A program made the translations under genes and the position numbers. This document shows positions 1 through 9,080 of a stretch of DNA of 40,693 bases, piece after piece. The stretch is from Bacteroides sp. (GTDB taxonomy: Bacteria; Bacteroidota; Bacteroidia; Bacteroidales; Muribaculaceae): NCBI GenBank assembly GCA_014802425.1, contig JAAVCH010000016.1, forward strand, positions 1 through 40,693, in the 5' to 3' direction. The first letter of the stretch is position 1; every line of letters begins with the position of its first letter. Under the pieces are notes generated by a model that made no database searches, was not told the origin of the DNA, and saw nothing but the letters and a program-made list of their open reading frames with translations.

Positions 1-58
1 GAACTCCCACATGAAGTCTTCTGCACTTATGCTCTTGCCTAACTTTGTTCTCATGATA

Positions 59-89
59 CAAAATTACGCATTTACTTTTTTTAACACAA
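59..89 (-). promoter_or_regulatory. Bacteroidota-type promoter firing left out of the window
   Basis: On the minus strand a TTG (87-89) stands 20 bases before TAATTTTG (59-66), matching the Bacteroidota sigma consensus TTG-N19/20-TAnnTTTG. Transcription would start near 52 and leave the window. Reading left from 54 the minus strand is open to the edge (18 codons beginning MRTKLGKSIS). The ATG at 54 is almost on top of the predicted start site, so the true start codon may be the ATG at 12 or lie outside the window. Confidence 0.5.
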
Positions 90-90
90 A

Positions 91-360
91 TCATGCACCT
101 AAAAAATCCGCTGACCCGATTGTATAGGCATGGTTCTTGAATGTCTTTATGACAGATCTAAAATTTGGATTACCGAGAGCCAATACTTTCGGCTTGAGCC
201 TGCTTTCCTCATCACCTATAAAGTTTTTGAGGTAGATGATGTAAAGAAAGGACAGAAGCAATTGTAGAAGATCACATTAGCATAGTAGTTCGCGACAACA
301 TAGATTTCTATTATGCCAACATCATCCTCCTCTGGCACTTCGTAGTCAATAACTAATGTC
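91..360 (-). pseudogene. Possible decayed coding sequence, family unknown
   Basis: The minus strand carries two protein-like stretches in different frames. One (about 360 to 217) contains the acidic run DYEVPEEDDVGIIEIYVVAN. The other (about 280 to 91) contains KNFIGDEESRLKPKVLALGN and ends at a TGA at 91-93. Neither has a good start codon, and they would join only through a frameshift near 270. I do not recognise the family. This may be a gene remnant or simply AT-rich non-coding DNA. Confidence 0.22.
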
Positions 361-394
361 TTTGTTAAGTAGTCATTAAAAATTAATGTACATT

Positions 395-675
395 ATGGAA
401 GAACATTTCACATAGGATATGAGCATTGAGGATTTCGCTACATATACGGGGGTTCGCTCGCCACGTTCAAGCGTGATTTCGCCAGAGTGTCATAGGTCAC
501 CTCACAGAAATGGCTCATCGAGCGCCGTCTGGAGAAGGCCGGAGATCTGCTCTCAGAAGTCCTGAGTGTGACCGACACCTACATACAGGTCGGTTTCCAT
601 AACCGTTCGCACTATACAAAACTGTTTACATCCAGGTATACGGGTGCGCACCTTCTGAATGGCATAATCGGTTGA
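395..675 (+). pseudogene. Broken AraC-family regulator, C-terminal HTH remnant
   Basis: The conceptual translation gives the end of an AraC/XylS DNA-binding domain: a first helix-turn-helix (SIEDFATYTG, then SLATFKRDF) and a second (TDTYIQVGFHNRSHYTKLF), ending at TGA 673-675. It is interrupted by TAG soon after the ATG at 395, by a frameshift in the run of G near 448-452, and by TAG in the middle (after FARVS). The N-terminal sensing domain of about 200 residues is not recognisable upstream. An intact AraC gene lies just beyond, on the opposite strand. This is a decayed gene rather than a working regulator. Confidence 0.72.
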
Positions 676-723
676 ACGAAACCCTTTCGTGATGCGTAAG
701 GATATCGACGTCAAGCTCCCTTG

Positions 724-775
724 CAGACTCCGGGCCGGCGACATCCGTTGATGGACATTCCCGGGCCGGAGTCTG
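724..775 (-). terminator. Hairpin after the AraC gene
   Basis: Two 15-base arms (724-738 and 761-775) are complementary except for one position, with a 22-base loop. They lie directly beyond the stop of the minus-strand AraC gene. No long U run follows, so this could be a terminator or a 3' end stabiliser. Confidence 0.5.
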
Positions 776-779
776 GATT

Positions 780-1697
780 CTATAGTTTTTCCATCGCACT
801 TTCCCTGTATCGCTTGGGACTGACCCCGACCACACGCTTAAACATACGGGAAAAATGCTGTGGATACTGGAAGCCTAATTCGTAAGCGATGATACTTATA
901 TCATCGGTTGATCCTATGAGTCGCCGTTTGGCACGCTCAACAGCATGGCGTATGATTATCTCCTGAGCAGTCAGGCCTGTCTCCTTCTTGATCATATCGC
1001 CAAAATAACCCGGACTCAAATGCGCGGCTTCTGCAAAAAAAGCCACCGTGGGCAAGCCTTCCTTTGACTGCCCCGATTCGAAATAATCCTTTAGCGAGGA
1101 TTCGAATTTACTCAGTATATCGGAGTTGACCTTTCCGCGTGTGATGAGCTGCCGTTCGTAAAAACGGGTAACGTAATCAAGCAGGACCTGTATGTGACTG
1201 GCGACGATTTCCGCCGTGTGCCTATCGACAGGATGCTCGATCTCTTCCTTGATTCTCTCAAGACACTGACTGAAAATCCGGCGTTCATCAGTAGATAGAT
1301 GAAGAGCCTCCCTCTGTGAATACTCGAAGAAGCCGTACTCCTTGATTTTCGATGACAAAGGAGTACGGTGGATGAGGTCGGGATGAAACATCAATCCGGT
1401 GACATCGGGGGCTATCTCGTCGGTTTCCATATCGACGTCAATCAACTGTCCCGGGGAGAAACTTACCACCGTGCCTTCCTGATAGTCGTATGGCTCCCGG
1501 CCGTATTTGACAGTGCAGTTTGTACCGTTCTTTAGAAACAGGGCATACACACTGTAGTCCATACGGATATGGTTGACGACCCTGGTGGCTTCGGTGAGGT
1601 CAATCACCGTCACCAAAGGATGCTTCGTTTCAAGCCCGTAAAGTTTGTTATAGGCGTCGATTGAGTCGAGTCTTATTGTTGTCGAATCATGTTTCAT
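780..1697 (-). CDS. AraC/XylS-family transcriptional regulator
   Basis: 305 residues from the ATG at 1697. The frame is open further upstream (to 1778), but that extension is cysteine-rich, unlike the family, and overlaps the predicted promoter. The N-terminal ~180 residues look like a cupin-type sensing domain. The C-terminal ~100 residues are a double helix-turn-helix: AHLSPGYFGDMIKKETG, then DDISIIAYELGFQYPQHFSRMF and the end motif GVSPKRYRES. The gene is divergent from the alpha/beta hydrolase-acetyltransferase pair at 1925-3558. AraC regulators commonly control such neighbours, so it probably regulates them; the effector is unknown. Domain assignment is secure, the target is inference. 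Confidence 0.92.
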   Translation of the reverse strand: MKHDSTTIRLDSIDAYNKLYGLETKHPLVTVIDLTEATRVVNHIRMDYSVYALFLKNGTNCTVKYGREPYDYQEGTVVSFSPGQLIDVDMETDEIAPDVTGLMFHPDLIHRTPLSSKIKEYGFFEYSQREALHLSTDERRIFSQCLERIKEEIEHPVDRHTAEIVASHIQVLLDYVTRFYERQLITRGKVNSDILSKFESSLKDYFESGQSKEGLPTVAFFAEAAHLSPGYFGDMIKKETGLTAQEIIIRHAVERAKRRLIGSTDDISIIAYELGFQYPQHFSRMFKRVVGVSPKRYRESAMEKL

Positions 1698-1777
1698 ACT
1701 GCAGATGATTATGTCCACGTATAGGTGGATAGCCGGGAGGGGTCCGCATGCGCAGGGGCATCCAACCGGACTTTCCA

Positions 1778-1809
1778 CAAAATTAATGTTTTTTCATCAC
1801 ACCTCCCAA
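1778..1809 (-). promoter_or_regulatory. Promoter of the AraC gene
   Basis: Minus-strand TTG (1807-1809), 21-base spacer, TAATTTTG (1778-1785). The predicted start near 1771 gives a leader of about 75 bases before the ATG at 1697, which supports the shorter start chosen. Confidence 0.55.
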
Positions 1810-1870
1810 TCATCTGCAATAGAGGTCATCATTACCGGAAGCCGGGTAGGTATCTGTCGGAACCAATGCC

Positions 1871-1878
1871 TAACTTTG
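1871..1878 (+). promoter_or_regulatory. -7 element of the hydrolase/acetyltransferase operon
   Basis: TAACTTTG fits the Bacteroidota -7 consensus TAnnTTTG and lies about 47 bases before the ATG at 1925. No TTG stands at the usual distance upstream (CTG is there instead), so activation by the divergent AraC protein is plausible. Confidence 0.5.
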
Positions 1879-1924
1879 CATTCAGGAATTTCGTTATACA
1901 TACACATGTCGTTAAAAATCATCT

Positions 1925-2998
1925 ATGAATAAAGACATCCTAAGCATGGCGCTTCTGCTGGCATCATCGCTCATTACAAAATCTCAAGTTATGAATAATC
2001 CGAATTCAGATCTCTCTGTCGCACCTGTTGCGCAGTTAGACCTCACCCAGGAATGGGATAAGGTTTTCCCGAAAAGTGAAAAGGCGGACCATAAAAAGGT
2101 CACTTTCGTCAACCGCTACGGAATAACTCTTGCGGCCGATATGTACATACCCAAAGAGGCGACGGGACAGCTCCCGGCAATCGCTGTCAGCGGGCCTTTC
2201 GGAGCTGTTAAGGAGCAATCAAGCGGACTGTATGCGCAGCAACTCGCCGAGCGTGGTTATCTGACGATAGCCTTCGATCCTTCCTTTACAGGCGAAAGCG
2301 GGGGAGAGCCGCGAAGGGTCGCCTCGCCCGATATAAATGTGGAGGATTTCTCGGCTGCCGTGGATTTCCTCTCGGTTCAGCCCAATGTCGACGCCGAGAG
2401 AATCGGGATTCTCGGAGTGTGCGGTTGGGGAGGCATCGCAATTCAGGCCTCCATCAACGACCCGCGCATCAAGGCTACCGTCGCCTCTACTATGTATGAT
2501 ATGACCCGTGTCACCGCCAACGGCTATTTCGATGCCGATGACTCCAAGGATAAACGCAACGCCAACCGTGCCGCCTTGGCACGCCAGCGGACCGAAGACT
2601 ACCGTAAAGGGGAATATACACGGGCCGGGGGAGTGGTGGATCCGGTGCCTGAAGATGCTCCGCAATTCATAAAGGATTACCATACCTATTACAAGACTCC
2701 GCGCGGCTATCATCCCCGTTCAGGCAACTCCACCGACGGCTGGAACGTCACTTCCCCGTTGCCGTTCATGAATTTCAAGTTTTTCGAATATGCCGACGAA
2801 CTCGACAGCGCCGTTCTAATAGTACACGGAGACCAGGCGCACTCTTACTACTTCGGCAAAGACACTTTCGCGAAGCTTAAGGGCGCCAACAAGCAGCTGC
2901 TGACAGTGAAGGGCGCAAGCCACTGTGACCTTTACGACAGGATAGATATAATTCCATTCGATGAAATCGCAGCTTTCTACAAGGAATATTTGAAATGA
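1925..2998 (+). CDS. Alpha/beta hydrolase with a cysteine nucleophile
   Basis: 357 residues, with a hydrophobic N-terminus (residues 5-20) that may be a signal or anchor. The alpha/beta-hydrolase core holds the nucleophile elbow G164-V-C166-G-W-G-G, with Cys where most hydrolases have Ser. Asp303 (LIVHGDQAHS) and His333 (KGASHCDLYD) complete a plausible triad. Cys nucleophiles are known in the dienelactone-hydrolase family, and the closest general type is the DLH/FrsA-like group. Its stop overlaps the next gene's start (ATGA), so the two are translationally coupled. The substrate cannot be read from the sequence. Confidence 0.88.
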   Translation: MNKDILSMALLLASSLITKSQVMNNPNSDLSVAPVAQLDLTQEWDKVFPKSEKADHKKVTFVNRYGITLAADMYIPKEATGQLPAIAVSGPFGAVKEQSSGLYAQQLAERGYLTIAFDPSFTGESGGEPRRVASPDINVEDFSAAVDFLSVQPNVDAERIGILGVCGWGGIAIQASINDPRIKATVASTMYDMTRVTANGYFDADDSKDKRNANRAALARQRTEDYRKGEYTRAGGVVDPVPEDAPQFIKDYHTYYKTPRGYHPRSGNSTDGWNVTSPLPFMNFKFFEYADELDSAVLIVHGDQAHSYYFGKDTFAKLKGANKQLLTVKGASHCDLYDRIDIIPFDEIAAFYKEYLK

Positions 2999-3558
2999 CC
3001 ACACCTGAATTCATTAAAATCATGGACTCCGGGGAGGTTATCCCCGGAGGTTCATCCATCCATGCGAAAATGCACGAGCTGAGCCAGGAGGCCATCCGCA
3101 TTACGATGGAGATCAACAACGCATTCCATACCCATGACGAGATCGTAGACCTGATGTCAGAGCTTACGGGCACTGAAATCGACAACAGTCTTGGACTCTT
3201 CCCTCCGTTCTATACTGATTGCGGCAAGAATCTCAGGATCGGCAAAAGGGTGTTCATTAATTCCGGATGCAAGTTTCAGGACCAAGGCGGCATCACGATA
3301 GGCAATGATGTGCTTATCGGCCACAATTGCGTGATAGCCACCCTGAATCATGTGATGGATCCCGACCGCCGGGCCGATATGGTCCCGGCACCCGTGAAAA
3401 TCGGTGACAAGGTATGGATCGGAGCCAATGTGACTATTCTTCAGGGAGTGACCATCGGAGAGGGCGCCGTTATCGCGGCAGGAGCCGTGGTGAACAGGGA
3501 TGTGCCTCCCCGTACAGTCGTCGGCGGAATCCCGGCAAAGGTCATAAGGCAAATATGA
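2995..3558 (+). CDS. Hexapeptide-repeat acyltransferase (maltose/galactoside O-acetyltransferase type)
   Basis: 187 residues. After an N-terminal helical cap (residues ~1-60) comes a left-handed beta-helix of hexapeptide repeats, such as ITIGNDVLIGHNCVIATLNH and VWIGANVTILQGVTIGEGAV. The end motif is VVGGIPAKVIRQI. The repeat region contains the His of the LNH segment, the usual catalytic position in the LacA/Maa/NodL family, which transfers acetyl from acetyl-CoA to a sugar hydroxyl. It overlaps the upstream hydrolase by 4 bases. The acceptor is unknown. Confidence 0.9.
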   Translation: MTTPEFIKIMDSGEVIPGGSSIHAKMHELSQEAIRITMEINNAFHTHDEIVDLMSELTGTEIDNSLGLFPPFYTDCGKNLRIGKRVFINSGCKFQDQGGITIGNDVLIGHNCVIATLNHVMDPDRRADMVPAPVKIGDKVWIGANVTILQGVTIGEGAVIAAGAVVNRDVPPRTVVGGIPAKVIRQI

Positions 3559-3584
3559 GGCCTTGTCCAGCAAAGCCTTGATCA

Positions 3585-3618
3585 GTCACGGGGCGGTTCA
3601 GATGAACCGTCCCGTGAC
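3585..3618. terminator. Bidirectional hairpin between convergent genes
   Basis: Arms of 16 bases (3585-3600 and 3603-3618) match except for one G-U wobble position, with a 2-base gap. It lies 26 bases after the acetyltransferase stop and covers the last codons of the minus-strand UvrA gene, so it can serve both. There is no strong U run on either side. Confidence 0.7.
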
Positions 3619-6084
3619 GCTGTTCTGATTGGCAGACACCTCTTCCGGAGTGCCTGTCGCTACGATACGCCCGCCGTCAATCCCCCCTTCGGGACCCATA
3701 TCGATGATGTAGTCGGCATTTCGTATCACGTCAAGGTCGTGTTCGATGACGATAACCGTGGCACCGAGACTGATGAGCTGCTGGAAGACGTGAAGCAATG
3801 TCCTTACATCGAGTGGATGCAGTCCGATTGTCGGTTCGTCGAATACGAACAGGGTATCCCCCTGTTCCTTTCCCATTTCCGATGCCAGTTTCAAACGCTG
3901 GGCCTCACCCCCCGACAGGCTCGGGGTAGCTTCACCGAGTGTCAGATAACCGAGTCCGAGGTTTTTAAGCGTCTCAAGACGTTGTCTGATTGTCTTCCAG
4001 TCCATGCAGCTGTCTATGGCTGTGTTGATATCCTGTTCCATAACCTGCGGTAGAGAAAAAACAAGACCGTCTTTGGTATTGCACTCCACATCCCACGCAC
4101 CTTGGGCATAGCGTGAGCCTTTGCATAAGGGACAGGGAATCTCTACATCAGGCAGGAACTGCACATCAAGGCTGATTTCTCCGGTTCCGTCACATTCGGG
4201 ACATCTGAGGCTACCTGTGTTGTAGGAGAAATCTCCGGCCTTATATCCACGTTCCTTAGCCATGGGCTGCTTTGCAAAAATCTTGCGGAGCTCATCGTGG
4301 ACATTGGCATAAGTGGCGACCGTGGAACGTACGTTCGCGCCTATGGGCGTGGAATCAATCAACTTGACATTCCTGATGCCGTCGGCTGTGACCGAAGTCA
4401 CGTGCGCCGGCATCCTGTGGCCGCTGATTCCGGCTGTTAGTCCCGGGACGAGGCTTTCAAGTATTACTGTTGTCTTCCCGGAGCCGGACATCCCGGTGAC
4501 TACGGTGAGCCTGCCCTTAGGCACTTTCAGAGTAAGAGGCTTTACTGTGTGAAGGCCGGTCATGGTCATCTCTATGGAGCCTTGTGCAAACATATCGGGT
4601 GCCTCCACTTCAGGACGTATCCTCTTATTCTCCTTTCCGGAAAGAAACGGCCCGATCATCGAATCCGGATTACGCTCAATCTCAGAAATTGTGCCTTCCG
4701 CGATTATTCTTCCACCGTTCACCCCGGCTTCAGGGCCGAGTTCCACAATCCAGTTGGATTCCTTGAGAATCTGAGTATCATGATCCACAAGCACCACCGA
4801 ATTGCCGTCATGGATAAGATCACGCATCACTCCGGTGAGCCCCTTGATGTTGGCGGGATGCAGTCCTATGGAAGGCTCGTCGAGCACATAAAGCACTCCG
4901 GTGGTTCTGTTTCTCACCACCCGCGCGAGCTGCATACGCTGACGCTCTCCCGTAGATAGGGTAGAGGCGGCACGGTCAAGGGTAAGGTAGCCAAGCCCAA
5001 GCTCCCTCAGGCGTGTGGCGGTCAGCATTAACGAGTCTATTATGCTTCTGGCCATCGGACGCATTTCGGGAGGAAGCGAAGCCGGCACATCCTTAATCCA
5101 TGCCATTACGTCAGACAACGACATCGCTGTCACCTCAGCTATGTTGACTCCCATGATCCGCGGGCCCCGCGCCCGCTCTGAAAGACGAGTACCCTTACAA
5201 CTTGGACATCCATCGCTTTTCAGAAACTTCTCCACCCGCTTCATCCCTTTTTCATCAGTCACCTTTGAGAGGGCGTTCTCCACGGTATACACCGCATTGT
5301 AGTAAGTGAAGTCGAGTTTGGCAGCGGTTTCTGTCTTCTTCGCCTTATAAAAAATCTTGACCTTTTCGGCCGGACCATTGAAGACGATATCCCGTTCCTT
5401 ATCGGTCAATTGATTGAACGGTACGTCGGTACGCACCCCAAGTTCTCTGACGACATCTGTCATCAGGGCCCACATCAATGTCTTCCAGGGAGCGACGGCC
5501 CCCTGATCAATGGTCAGCGTTTCATCGGGCACAAGGGTTGTGCGGTCAACGGTCATGGCCACACCCGTACCACCGCATCTTTCGCATGCGCCCTCACTGT
5601 TGAATGCAAGCTGCTCCGCTCCGAGGGCATGGAAGGATGTTCCGCATTTCCGGCATCTCAGCGGCTTGTCATCGGCTGCGATGTCTATTGTGGGTTCATG
5701 GTATGTGCCGCAGTGCGGACAGGGTTGGCTTGCAAGGCGTGAGAACATTATTCGAAGGTTATTCAGCAGTTCGGTACCGGTGCCGAAAGTGCTTCTCATC
5801 CCGGGCACTCCGGGACGCTGATGCAGGGCTATCGCAGAAGGGATATAGCGCAGGTCATCCACATCCGCCTTTGCGGCCTGAGTCATGCGGCGGCGGGTAT
5901 ATGTGGAAAGGGATTCCAGATAACGCCGGGAGCCCTCCGCATAGAGCACTCCGAGCGCAAGCGATGACTTCCCTGAACCTGACACACCTGCTATACCCAC
6001 GATCCGCCCCAGCGGAATGTCGACATTGATGTTCTTGAGGTTATGCACGCGCGCACCCCGGACCTGAATGTTGTTTTGTTCCAT
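3598..6084 (-). CDS. uvrA: Class II UvrA-like ABC ATPase lacking the UvrB-binding domain
   Basis: 828 residues, against about 940 in canonical UvrA. Two ABC ATPase modules are complete: Walker [10 protein letters not shown] (~33-41) with signature [13 protein letters not shown] (~375), and Walker [10 protein letters not shown] (~531) with signature [12 protein letters not shown] (~720). Zinc-type Cys clusters are present at about 122-170 (CPHC, CRKC, CERC) and 630-655 (CPEC, CPLC). After [18 protein letters not shown] the sequence goes straight to the Cys cluster, so the roughly 115-residue UvrB-binding insert of canonical UvrA is absent. Such short UvrA2 proteins are linked to drug or damage tolerance rather than core excision repair; that role here is inference. 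A separate full-length uvrA would be expected elsewhere in the genome. Confidence 0.9.
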   Translation of the reverse strand: MEQNNIQVRGARVHNLKNINVDIPLGRIVGIAGVSGSGKSSLALGVLYAEGSRRYLESLSTYTRRRMTQAAKADVDDLRYIPSAIALHQRPGVPGMRSTFGTGTELLNNLRIMFSRLASQPCPHCGTYHEPTIDIAADDKPLRCRKCGTSFHALGAEQLAFNSEGACERCGGTGVAMTVDRTTLVPDETLTIDQGAVAPWKTLMWALMTDVVRELGVRTDVPFNQLTDKERDIVFNGPAEKVKIFYKAKKTETAAKLDFTYYNAVYTVENALSKVTDEKGMKRVEKFLKSDGCPSCKGTRLSERARGPRIMGVNIAEVTAMSLSDVMAWIKDVPASLPPEMRPMARSIIDSLMLTATRLRELGLGYLTLDRAASTLSTGERQRMQLARVVRNRTTGVLYVLDEPSIGLHPANIKGLTGVMRDLIHDGNSVVLVDHDTQILKESNWIVELGPEAGVNGGRIIAEGTISEIERNPDSMIGPFLSGKENKRIRPEVEAPDMFAQGSIEMTMTGLHTVKPLTLKVPKGRLTVVTGMSGSGKTTVILESLVPGLTAGISGHRMPAHVTSVTADGIRNVKLIDSTPIGANVRSTVATYANVHDELRKIFAKQPMAKERGYKAGDFSYNTGSLRCPECDGTGEISLDVQFLPDVEIPCPLCKGSRYAQGAWDVECNTKDGLVFSLPQVMEQDINTAIDSCMDWKTIRQRLETLKNLGLGYLTLGEATPSLSGGEAQRLKLASEMGKEQGDTLFVFDEPTIGLHPLDVRTLLHVFQQLISLGATVIVIEHDLDVIRNADYIIDMGPEGGIDGGRIVATGTPEEVSANQNSVTGRFI

Positions 6085-6244
6085 CTTTAAGACTTATTTT
6101 AGGGGCTGAAATATTCCATGTCGGCTTCATGCCTATACAGGTAAAGGCTGATATACGGTATTGTCCATTCTCCGGCAGGGGAATCCACACCGGTATCGCA
6201 CCGGGCCGGGGTGTTGTAAATGAAACCGTAATCCGCATAAAACA

Positions 6245-6288
6245 TAAAAAAGGAGGAAAAGTCCTTCACATGAAGGCTCATCCTCCTC
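6245..6288 (-). terminator. Rho-independent terminator of the DUF805 gene
   Basis: On the minus strand, AGGAGGA pairs with TCCTCCT around an inner CCTTCA/TGAAGG stem, followed by seven T residues. It lies about 26 bases after the stop at 6314. The remainder of 6085-6313 holds no convincing gene. Confidence 0.85.
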
Positions 6289-6313
6289 GATATTCTTACT
6301 GACGATATCGTCA

Positions 6314-6691
6314 TTATACCATATTGGGCACAGGACCGTATTCATTGGGATAGGGCTGGCTGTCCTGACAGTACCATATGATCAGGATAATGGCGCCGAC
6401 CAGGGGAATGAGGGATAGTAGTACCCACCATCCGCTTTTACCTATATCGTGCAGACGGCGCACGCAGAGGCCAAGGCCGGGGAGAAGCAACGCAAGACTC
6501 ACGAGAGAGTTGACGATGTTGAGGGCGGTGTCGCTCCAGCAGAAGACGATGGAGAGCACCACACTTACAATGAAACTGAATAGGACGAACCACCAGTACT
6601 GGGAGCGGGAAGCACGGCCGCTGAAGTTGCAGTAGTTCTGCAGCAGAGCGCTTTGGATGGCTTCCTGAAATGTAACTTGTCGCTGATACAT
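6314..6691 (-). CDS. DUF805-family small membrane protein
   Basis: 125 residues. The DUF805 hallmarks are visible: NFSGRASRSQYWWFVLF near residue 22, three to four hydrophobic membrane segments (about 33-55, 58-76 and 88-106), and the motif RRLHDIGKSGWW before the last segment. The cytoplasmic tail is short and proline/tyrosine-rich. It is a probable inner-membrane protein whose biochemical role is not established for the family. It has its own promoter and terminator. Confidence 0.93.
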   Translation of the reverse strand: MYQRQVTFQEAIQSALLQNYCNFSGRASRSQYWWFVLFSFIVSVVLSIVFCWSDTALNIVNSLVSLALLLPGLGLCVRRLHDIGKSGWWVLLSLIPLVGAIILIIWYCQDSQPYPNEYGPVPNMV

Positions 6692-6751
6692 AAACTGTAG
6701 GATTTTGGGTAATAGTCAGAATAAGAGTGCTTGAAAAAAGCTCTCCGTCTA

Positions 6752-6759
6752 CAAAGTTA
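6752..6759 (-). promoter_or_regulatory. -7 element of the DUF805 gene
   Basis: The minus strand reads TAACTTTG, a match to TAnnTTTG, 61 bases before the DUF805 start. No clear TTG stands 19-21 bases upstream. It is divergent from the promoter at 6779-6809. Confidence 0.45.
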
Positions 6760-6778
6760 ATAAAAATAATCATTAAAC

Positions 6779-6809
6779 TTGTCGGAATAAGTTGAAAATA
6801 TTATCTTTG
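6779..6809 (+). promoter_or_regulatory. Promoter of the acetyltransferase-DUF3089-flavin reductase operon
   Basis: TTG (6779-6781), 20-base spacer, TATCTTTG (6802-6809): a full match to the Bacteroidota promoter pattern. The leader would be about 38 bases to the ATG at 6854. Confidence 0.65.
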
Positions 6810-6853
6810 TCATACGTTATAATCTTTTTTTGGATAATTTACTGAAATAAGCA

Positions 6854-7420
6854 ATGGAGAACAGCACCGATATATGGGAGAAGATGCTGAGCGGGGAGAT
6901 TTACGACGCCTCTCATCCCGGGTTGATCAATAGACTTGAGGCCACACGGGAGAAGCTGTGGGAGTTTAATCATATGCGTCCGTCATGCAAGGAAGAGATG
7001 CGGAATCTGCTCTGCGGATTACTTGGAGGCCACGGAGAACATTTTCAGGTCAATCAGCCGTTCAGATGCGATTATGGAGACAATATCTTCATCGGAGAGA
7101 ATTTCTTCGCCAATTTCAACCTGACAATCCTCGATGAGGCCGAGGTCCGTTTCGGCGACAACTGCTTCGTCGGCCCCAATGTAAGCATCTATACGGCCTG
7201 TCATCCTCTTGACGTGGAAAACCGAAACAAGGCCCTGGAGTGGTCGGAGCCTGTCACTATCGGCCACAATGTCTGGATCGGAGGATCGGCGACGATTCTG
7301 CCCGGAGTGACGGTCGGAGACAATGTCGTGATAGGCGGAGGCTCGGTGGTGACTAAGGATGTGCCGTCGAATGTCGTGATAGGCGGTAATCCGGCGCGGA
7401 TAATAAAGCATCTCGACTGA
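6854..7420 (+). CDS. Sugar O-acetyltransferase (Maa/LacA family)
   Basis: 188 residues. The N-terminal Mac domain has the typical [20 protein letters not shown] start. It is followed by hexapeptide repeats of a left-handed beta-helix, with the catalytic-type His in [12 protein letters not shown], the [16 protein letters not shown] repeat and a terminal [13 protein letters not shown]. It probably acetylates a sugar using acetyl-CoA in the cytoplasm. It leads a three-gene run with gaps of 23 and 24 bases. It is only distantly similar to the acetyltransferase at 2995, which lacks the same N-terminal cap. Confidence 0.95.
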   Translation: MENSTDIWEKMLSGEIYDASHPGLINRLEATREKLWEFNHMRPSCKEEMRNLLCGLLGGHGEHFQVNQPFRCDYGDNIFIGENFFANFNLTILDEAEVRFGDNCFVGPNVSIYTACHPLDVENRNKALEWSEPVTIGHNVWIGGSATILPGVTVGDNVVIGGGSVVTKDVPSNVVIGGNPARIIKHLD

Positions 7421-7443
7421 TTAGTCAACATAATCTTCCTGAT

Positions 7444-8460
7444 ATGGAAACGGGCTATATGAAGTCATGGCTGTGTCTGGCGGTTGTGTCTATTCTCGTG
7501 AGCAGTTCCTGCGGAAGTGGAAATGAGCTGACATATAAGGAGAAAAGGGTATATGTGCCTGTAGCTCCCGATTACCGGGACCCGACCATGTGGGTGACTC
7601 AGATAAATGATTCCTCCGGAGTCAATGCCGATGTCTTCTATATCCCCTCGACCTGGGAGTACGACTGGATTACAGCTGACGGTGCTGTTTCACATCATGC
7701 CGACCCATCGCGCGAAGACCACCGGGCCGACATGAAAATAGAAATCGACGGTGTGGCGGAGTATATGGCGGAGGGCAACAATTTCTATTCTCCGTTTTAC
7801 CGCCACATCACCCTCGACTCCTGGGCCACCCTCAATGAAGACACGATAAACAGGCGCTACCACGATGTGGCTTTTATCGACGTAAGGAATGCCTTCTCTT
7901 ATTTTCTCGACACACTGAATAAGGGGCGCCCTTTCATACTGGCAGGTTTCAGCCAGGGCGGGAAGTCAGTGGTGGAGTTGCTGAAAGCCATGGACGAGCC
8001 TGTACGCGACAGGATGATCGCTGCATATGTGATGGGATACAAGGTCACGCATGACGATGTCGCTTCCCATCCGTATATCCTCGCCGCACGGGATTCAGCC
8101 GATACCGGTGCGGTGGTCTGCTACAATTCCGTCGCCGACGTGAAGTATGTAAAGCCCGTGGTGGCCGCCCCGAACGTAATGTGCATCAATCCGGTGAACT
8201 GGCGTACCGATGCGACTCCTGCCAGACTGAACGACACTGTCACCGTTACCCTTGATCCGGCTGAAAAGGTATTGGTGGTGGAGGGCTACGACGGCTCATC
8301 GCTTCCCAATATACTGGATATCCTCAATGTGGGCGACTATCATGGTGCCGAGCCATGGCTTTACAGCGAATGCCTGAGAAGGAATTTCCGCTGTCGCATC
8401 AGGAAGTACATGGAAATATCCGGAATGCCTCAACAAATAGGAACGCGAGGCCGTTTCTAA
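7444..8460 (+). CDS. DUF3089 alpha/beta-hydrolase-like lipoprotein
   Basis: 338 residues from this ATG; the ATG at 7459 is an equally good start. A type II signal peptide ends at the lipobox VSSSC (Cys23), so the mature protein should be membrane-anchored. The body matches DUF3089: FYIPSTW, the nucleophile elbow AGFSQGGKS (Ser169), and a C-terminal DYHGAEPWLY carrying a candidate catalytic His. The fold suggests an esterase or lipase-like activity, but the substrate is unknown. It sits between the acetyltransferase and a flavin reductase in one apparent operon. Confidence 0.9.
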   Translation: METGYMKSWLCLAVVSILVSSSCGSGNELTYKEKRVYVPVAPDYRDPTMWVTQINDSSGVNADVFYIPSTWEYDWITADGAVSHHADPSREDHRADMKIEIDGVAEYMAEGNNFYSPFYRHITLDSWATLNEDTINRRYHDVAFIDVRNAFSYFLDTLNKGRPFILAGFSQGGKSVVELLKAMDEPVRDRMIAAYVMGYKVTHDDVASHPYILAARDSADTGAVVCYNSVADVKYVKPVVAAPNVMCINPVNWRTDATPARLNDTVTVTLDPAEKVLVVEGYDGSSLPNILDILNVGDYHGAEPWLYSECLRRNFRCRIRKYMEISGMPQQIGTRGRF

Positions 8461-8484
8461 AGGTACATAATAAAACCGTGATTT

Positions 8485-9048
8485 ATGAAAAACTTTAAAC
8501 CGAATGCGTGGGTACTTCCTCAGCCGGTACTGATAATCGGAACATACAACGAGGATGGCACCCCCAACGCCATGAATGCCGCATGGGGCGGCCAGTGGGA
8601 TTACCATGAACTGTTCATCTCACTGGGTGCGCATGCCACTACCGACAATCTCAACCGCAACGGCGAATTTACCGTAGCGTTCGCAACAGCCTCGACGCTT
8701 CCGGCAGCTGATTTTGTAGGCATCATCAGCTCAAAGAAAGATCCTGCCAAGATGGAAAAGACCGGATGGAAGTCGCAAAAAGGTGAGACAGTAAATGCTC
8801 CCGTATTCGACTGCTTTCCGATGACGCTGGAATGTCGGGTAAAGGAAAAGATAAATGAATCGGAGAGCGGGTTCTATCTGGTGGCTGAAATACTCAACAT
8901 TGTCTGCGACGAGGCATATCTCGGAGAGAAAGGACGTCCGGACGTAGAGAAAATGGGACTCATCACATTCGATCCCATCGGCAACGGGTACATCGAACTG
9001 GGTAAAAAGGTCGGAGATGCCTTCCGCGACGGATTGAAGCTGAAATAA
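8485..9048 (+). CDS. Flavin reductase-like FMN-binding protein (flavoredoxin type)
   Basis: 187 residues. The split-barrel flavin reductase pattern is clear: GTYNEDGTPNAMNAAWGG near residue 18, then LSLG-type and NGEFTVAF segments that bind FMN, and a short C-terminal extension ending in IELGKKVGDAFRDGLKLK. Bacteroidales flavoredoxin-like proteins have this length. It is cytoplasmic and likely handles electrons through bound FMN. It is the last gene of the operon and is followed by a strong terminator. Confidence 0.92.
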   Translation: MKNFKPNAWVLPQPVLIIGTYNEDGTPNAMNAAWGGQWDYHELFISLGAHATTDNLNRNGEFTVAFATASTLPAADFVGIISSKKDPAKMEKTGWKSQKGETVNAPVFDCFPMTLECRVKEKINESESGFYLVAEILNIVCDEAYLGEKGRPDVEKMGLITFDPIGNGYIELGKKVGDAFRDGLKLK

Positions 9049-9080
9049 CTCCGAAAGCCGACTCATAAGTGTGGTCAACA

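Noticed and set aside
2219..2713. 164-codon minus-strand frame inside the hydrolase gene
   Set aside because: Antisense to a well-supported gene; no recognisable domain.
6041..6345. Three overlapping minus-strand frames between uvrA and DUF805
   Set aside because: They overlap the uvrA start and the DUF805 terminator, and none resembles a protein family.
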